Source of the DNA: Endotrypanum monterogeii
Lineage: Eukaryota > Euglenozoa > Kinetoplastea > Trypanosomatida > Trypanosomatidae
Assembly: GCA_000333855.2 (NCBI GenBank)
Contig: CM007339.1
Coordinates: 551,777 to 615,776 of the forward strand
Length of the DNA stretch: 64,000 nucleotides
Direction: 5' to 3'
The notes below the pieces were generated by a model that saw only the letters and a list, made by a program, of their open reading frames with translations, had not been told where the DNA came from and searched no databases. The translations under genes and the position numbers were made by a program. Positions 60,648-64,000 of this stretch are shown in pieces. The stretch's first letter is position 1, and each line of letters opens with the position of its first letter.

Positions 60648-61339
60648 TCGGTGTCTGGCGCTGCCTCTGGGGCCTGCAGCCTACTCGCTGTTCGACGTCT
60701 TTTCTACATGCCGCACTAATATGGCTGACGGCGCGATGCTGAGCGTTCCTTTTCTGGTGGGAATAAACAGCGACCGATCGTTCCCGGCCCGTGGTGCCGC
60801 GCCTCTGGTGCGCTTCTTCTTAGCCAATAGTGTGTCCTGGGACTTGTGTTTCGTTCGCTTGCGTACGGACCATCAATCCCATGTGCAATGAAGGCACGAG
60901 GGTGCGGTCGAGCGATGGCTGTAGTCAGGCGCGGTTGAGGGAGAAGGATGGCAATCCGGGGGCTGTTGCTGTGTAGCGCGGGTACATCGGCGGCCGTGGA
61001 TGGGTCGGTGGCCCCGTGGTGCGCAAATGTAGCGTCGGCAGATTACGCCCAAAGCGCACGGCTACAAGGGCAGCGGGCGCGAGAGCGCTTGCGGCAGGGC
61101 AGCTGTTTCTGTATCGGCGGTGCTGGGCAGCGGGCATGGGTCGTGTCGGCAAGGTGCACTTGTGTGGTCGCGGTGTGCCTCCGTGTGGTGTTGTCGAGTG
61201 TGACAGCCACATTGGGGGTGTTGCGGGCGCAGGTGTGTGTAGCGATTCGCCGATGCCGTGTGCCCGTAACGCCGCCGGTCACAGCGCGTTGCCTTTGCTG
61301 CGCAGCTCGTGCCTTCGCTGACTGGGGCCATCGAGGGAG
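60648..61339. other. gene-free GC-rich spacer
   Basis: No convincing gene. Several frames are open on both strands, but the translations are Cys/Arg/Val-rich and one runs into the 26-bp repeat. Possibly 3' UTR followed by subtelomere-like DNA. Confidence 0.45.
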
Positions 61340-61715
61340 CTGCATTTCGCTGTGGTGGCGCAGTGGAGTGTTGGGGTGTAGTGGCGCAGAGGAGTGTTGA
61401 GGTGTGGTGGCGCGGTAGAGTGTTGTGGTGTGGTGGCGTAGTGGAGAGTTGGGGTGTGGTGGCGTAGTGGAGTGTTGTGGTGTGGTGGCGCGGTAGAGTG
61501 TTGTGGTGTGGTGGCGCAGTGGAGAGTTGGGGTGTGGTGGCGTAGTGGAGTGTTGTGGTGTGGCGGCGCAGTGGAGAGTTGGGGTGTGGCGGCGTAGTGG
61601 AGTGTTGTGGTGTGGTGGCGCAGTGGAGAGTTGGGGTGTGGTGGCGTAGTGGGGTGTTGTGGTGTGGTGGCGTAGTGGAGTGTTGGGGTGTCGCGGCGCA
61701 AATCGGTGTGGTGGC
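61340..61715 (+). repeat. 26-bp G-rich minisatellite
   Basis: About 14 copies of a 26-bp unit built on GTGGTGGCGTAGTGGAGTGT with point variants (CGCAG/CGTAG/CGCGG; GAGTGTTGTGGT/GAGAGTTGGGGT). The + strand is almost free of C. Confidence 0.9.
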
Positions 61716-61739
61716 GTAGTTTTGTTTTTTTCTCCTTTT

Positions 61740-62130
61740 CCATTTTTTTTCGAATGTGTATATTTTCCTTTTTTTCTTTTTTGTGTGTTTTTTTTTCCAC
61801 TTTTTATTTTGTGCTTTCTTTTGCGTGTTCCTTTATTTTTACCTTGTGTGTTCATTTGTGTGTTTTTATTTCTTCTACGTGTGTTCTTTTGTGTGCTATT
61901 TTCTTTTTTTTTCTACTTTGTGTGATAGTTTGTGTGTTTCTTTATTTTATTTTCTACTTTGTGTTTTCTTTTGTGTGTTCCTTTATTTTTTTTTCTACTT
62001 TGTGTGATAGTTTGTGTGTTCCTTTATTTTATTTTCTACCTTGTGTTTTCTTTTGTGTGTTATTTTTCTTCTACGTGTGTTCTTTTGTTTCAAATTGTTT
62101 TGTTTACTTTGTGTTTTCTTTTCAATTATT
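61740..62130 (+). repeat. T-rich ~41-bp imperfect tandem repeat
   Basis: Repeating blocks of TTTTCTACTTTGTGTG / TAGTTTGTGTGTTCC / TTTATTTT with alternating variants. The + strand is T-rich throughout. It merges on the right into AAT/ATA-rich sequence (62157-62215). Confidence 0.8.
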
Positions 62131-63876
62131 TATTTGTTGTGGTTGTAAAAATTCTTTTCAATAATCATAATAACACTAATAATAACACTTATGATAACAA
62201 TAATAATAATAATATTGTTTATTTTTGTCTACTTTGTGTCTTTCTATATTATATATTTATTTTTACATTTGTGGTTGTCATGTTTCTTGTGTTTTCGCGT
62301 GTTTGTTTATGTTGTGATGTTTGTTTTTCCGCTCGTGTATGCTTGTATGTGTATGTATGTGTGTGTATGTGTGTGTGGTATATGTATATGTATGTCCATA
62401 TGATGGTCTTCTGCTTTGGTCATTGTATATATATTTCCTTTTAATAACGTGTCTGAGCAGCATCGGTGCTATGCAGTCGAGATGAACAAAAACAACAACG
62501 AAGGCTGCCGGCAGTCGTCTCGCCTTCCCTGGCCGATCCACTCGAGGAGGACGGTGGCGGCTGCTGCCGGTGGTCCCCTCAAAGGCGGTGCTCTCTCGCT
62601 TTCTCTCTTTTCTCGTGCCCCCGACTCCCCCCACAGTCGCTACTCGCCGCCGCTGGCCTACGGGGAGGCGTACGGCGCGTGTGAGCGGAGGGGGGGCTCT
62701 TTTCCTTTGACGCGCTCCGATGCACTGACGCGCGAATGCGTCTCGTGGTGCGCGCATTCACACACACACACACACACACGTGTCGGCACACACCCGCCGA
62801 CATACACATAGCTTCACACACGCGCGGTGACACGCAACCGCTGATCGAAACACACGCATACACACAGCGACGCACGGTCAGGCCGACGCACAACACCGCC
62901 GCCTCCGTGGGCGTGTGTACACTGTCACTTGCTCGATCGCGCAGTGTATCTGCCTCTTCTGCGGCCGGTATGAAGCGAGGCGGGATGGACCATAGAATGC
63001 CGCACGCATCGCCTACGCTCGCACCGGTAGAGTCCGTGCAAGTGCCTCGCGCTCCGCTCCCCTCGCCAGCCCTGTGGCGGGGCGCTTTCTCGCATGCGTC
63101 GTGCGCATGTGTGCGTGTCTGTGTGCTCGTCCCCAGCTGTTGCATTCGAGCGGCGATACGCAGCGATCCTGTTTCCATTAATATTGTTGCTGTGTGCCCG
63201 CGAAGGGCGTGACGCGTTGTCGCGCGGGCACGCTCTGCAGCGGTAAGTATGAGCCGCATTCGCACGCAGCTTATGCGATCTGTGCTGTAGCGCGACGGGC
63301 GCATGCAGCCCGATACACTGTTCGGTGTGCCGGCGGAGAGAGCAGGGACAGCGGCGCTGTTCAGTGCGCACACAGCGTTCCTGTGTCCATTGCGCACCGG
63401 TGGATGACCGGCAGTGTGCCGATGGTGGTGCGGCTGGCGTGCTGTGCCCACGATTGCTTCCGTGCCCTTCCGCGGCGCCGTTGTCGCAGTGTCGGGCAGA
63501 AATGTTGAGCGAGCAGCTGTTGCGGCAGCGGCTGAGTTGTTGCGGCCCATGCCCGTGCTCACGCTTGTACATGTTGGCATGTGGTTTTCCTAGATGTTAA
63601 CGTTTTGCCGAGCGCGCCGGCACATTCCAGCACGGGTTCGCGCATTATCTGGACCGGCGTCGATAGGCTGTGTGCCACCTATCCCCATTCCACTGCACCG
63701 GTGCGCTGTGCTGCGTGGACGTCACGTTGCTAGTGTGCGTCTGTATCCCCGACAACGGCGTCGACATCACCGTAAACGCTCGCCGGCGCACACGTCGGCT
63801 TGTGTGCACTTTCAGTATTTTCGAGGTCATGCACACATGCGTTTGCCTGAGAAGCCTTTTGTATGTGTATCCAATG
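62131..63876. other. gene-free region before the window end
   Basis: AT-rich to 62460, then GC-rich with CA/CG words; (CA)n 62761-62778. A 333-codon frame on the minus strand at 62579-63580 and others on the plus strand are open, but have biased, repetitive composition and no recognisable domain. No gene is called. Confidence 0.4.
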
Positions 63877-64000
63877 TGTGTGTGTGTGTGCTGCGACCGG
63901 TATCCTTATCAATGTGTGTGTGTGTGCTGCGACCGGTGTCCTTATCAATGTGTGTGTGTGTGCTGCGACCGGTATCCTTATCAATGTATGTGTGTGTGCT
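63877..64000 (+). repeat. 36-bp tandem repeat running off the window
   Basis: At least three copies of (GT)n-CTGCGACCGGTATCCTTATCAA, period 36 bp (CTGCG at 63891, 63927, 63963). It continues past position 64000. Resembles subtelomeric satellite but identity is unknown. Confidence 0.85.

Noticed and set aside
60948..61400. 150-codon plus-strand frame
   Set aside because: Cys/Arg/Val-rich, no family resemblance, runs into the minisatellite.
61043..61855. 270-codon minus-strand frame rich in Thr, Pro and His
   Set aside because: Translation of the 26-bp satellite (HHTTTPHYATTPQ-like); open only because the repeat has few stop codons.
62579..63580. 333-codon minus-strand frame
   Set aside because: Biased Ala/Arg/Thr/His composition in GC-rich DNA, overlapped by other open frames on the plus strand, no domain, and opposite to every other gene.
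46147..63964. Short regular repeats considered as a CRISPR array
   Set aside because: Tandem repeats here have no unique spacers and the genome is eukaryotic.

Overview
The window looks like nuclear DNA of a trypanosomatid of the Leishmania group (Leishmaniinae). All recognisable genes are intron-free, lie on the + strand head to tail, and are separated by 0.3-3.5 kb spacers full of polypyrimidine tracts, (TA)n and (CA)n microsatellites. Many starts sit just after a T-run plus AG, the arrangement used for spliced-leader trans-splicing. The set PIH1 protein, MPK4-type MAP kinase, LeishIF4E-2-like eIF4E, FKBP52-like protein, glycosomal IMPDH, FtsH-like protease, SRP19 and ATG8 fits my recollection of the distal half of Leishmania chromosome 19. 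The species cannot be fixed from sequence alone.

Left part (1-18 kb): a GC-patchy gene-free stretch, then a PIH1-domain protein, a TQY-type MAP kinase, a flavin reductase fused to a cysteine-rich oxidoreductase-like module, a small frameshifted reading frame, a CHCH-like small protein, a FYVE-like-finger kinase, eIF4E, a small putative mitochondrial protein and an SLC35-type transporter.

Middle (18.9-28.1 kb): two nearly identical ~0.92 kb sequences in inverted orientation (18917-19834 and 27188-28110) enclose a 7.35 kb segment with a mitochondrial IF3-like factor and an FKBP-TPR protein. This is the most striking structural feature; such pairs can drive inversion or linear amplification in Leishmania.

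Right part (28-60.6 kb): CPT-like carnitine acyltransferase, WDR92/DNAAF10-like WD protein, IMPDH, ELMO-domain protein, an unrecognised 401-residue protein, FtsH-like protease, SRP19, a degenerate kinase, a BTB/T1 protein, ATG8, a PGAP1-like GPI inositol deacylase, and a membrane protein with a 27-residue tandem repeat. A 20-N gap at 53176-53195 sits between two CA tracts in sequence that looks artefactual. From 60.65 kb to the end no convincing gene is seen; 26-bp, ~41-bp and 36-bp tandem repeats suggest approach to a chromosome end.

Genes within such a polycistronic unit need not share function. Still, three encode HSP90/R2TP-type co-chaperone families (PIH1, WDR92, FKBP-TPR), two of them linked elsewhere to dynein preassembly. 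Several ATG starts given here are internal to longer open frames, because upstream extensions begin at non-ATG codons or span predicted splice acceptors.
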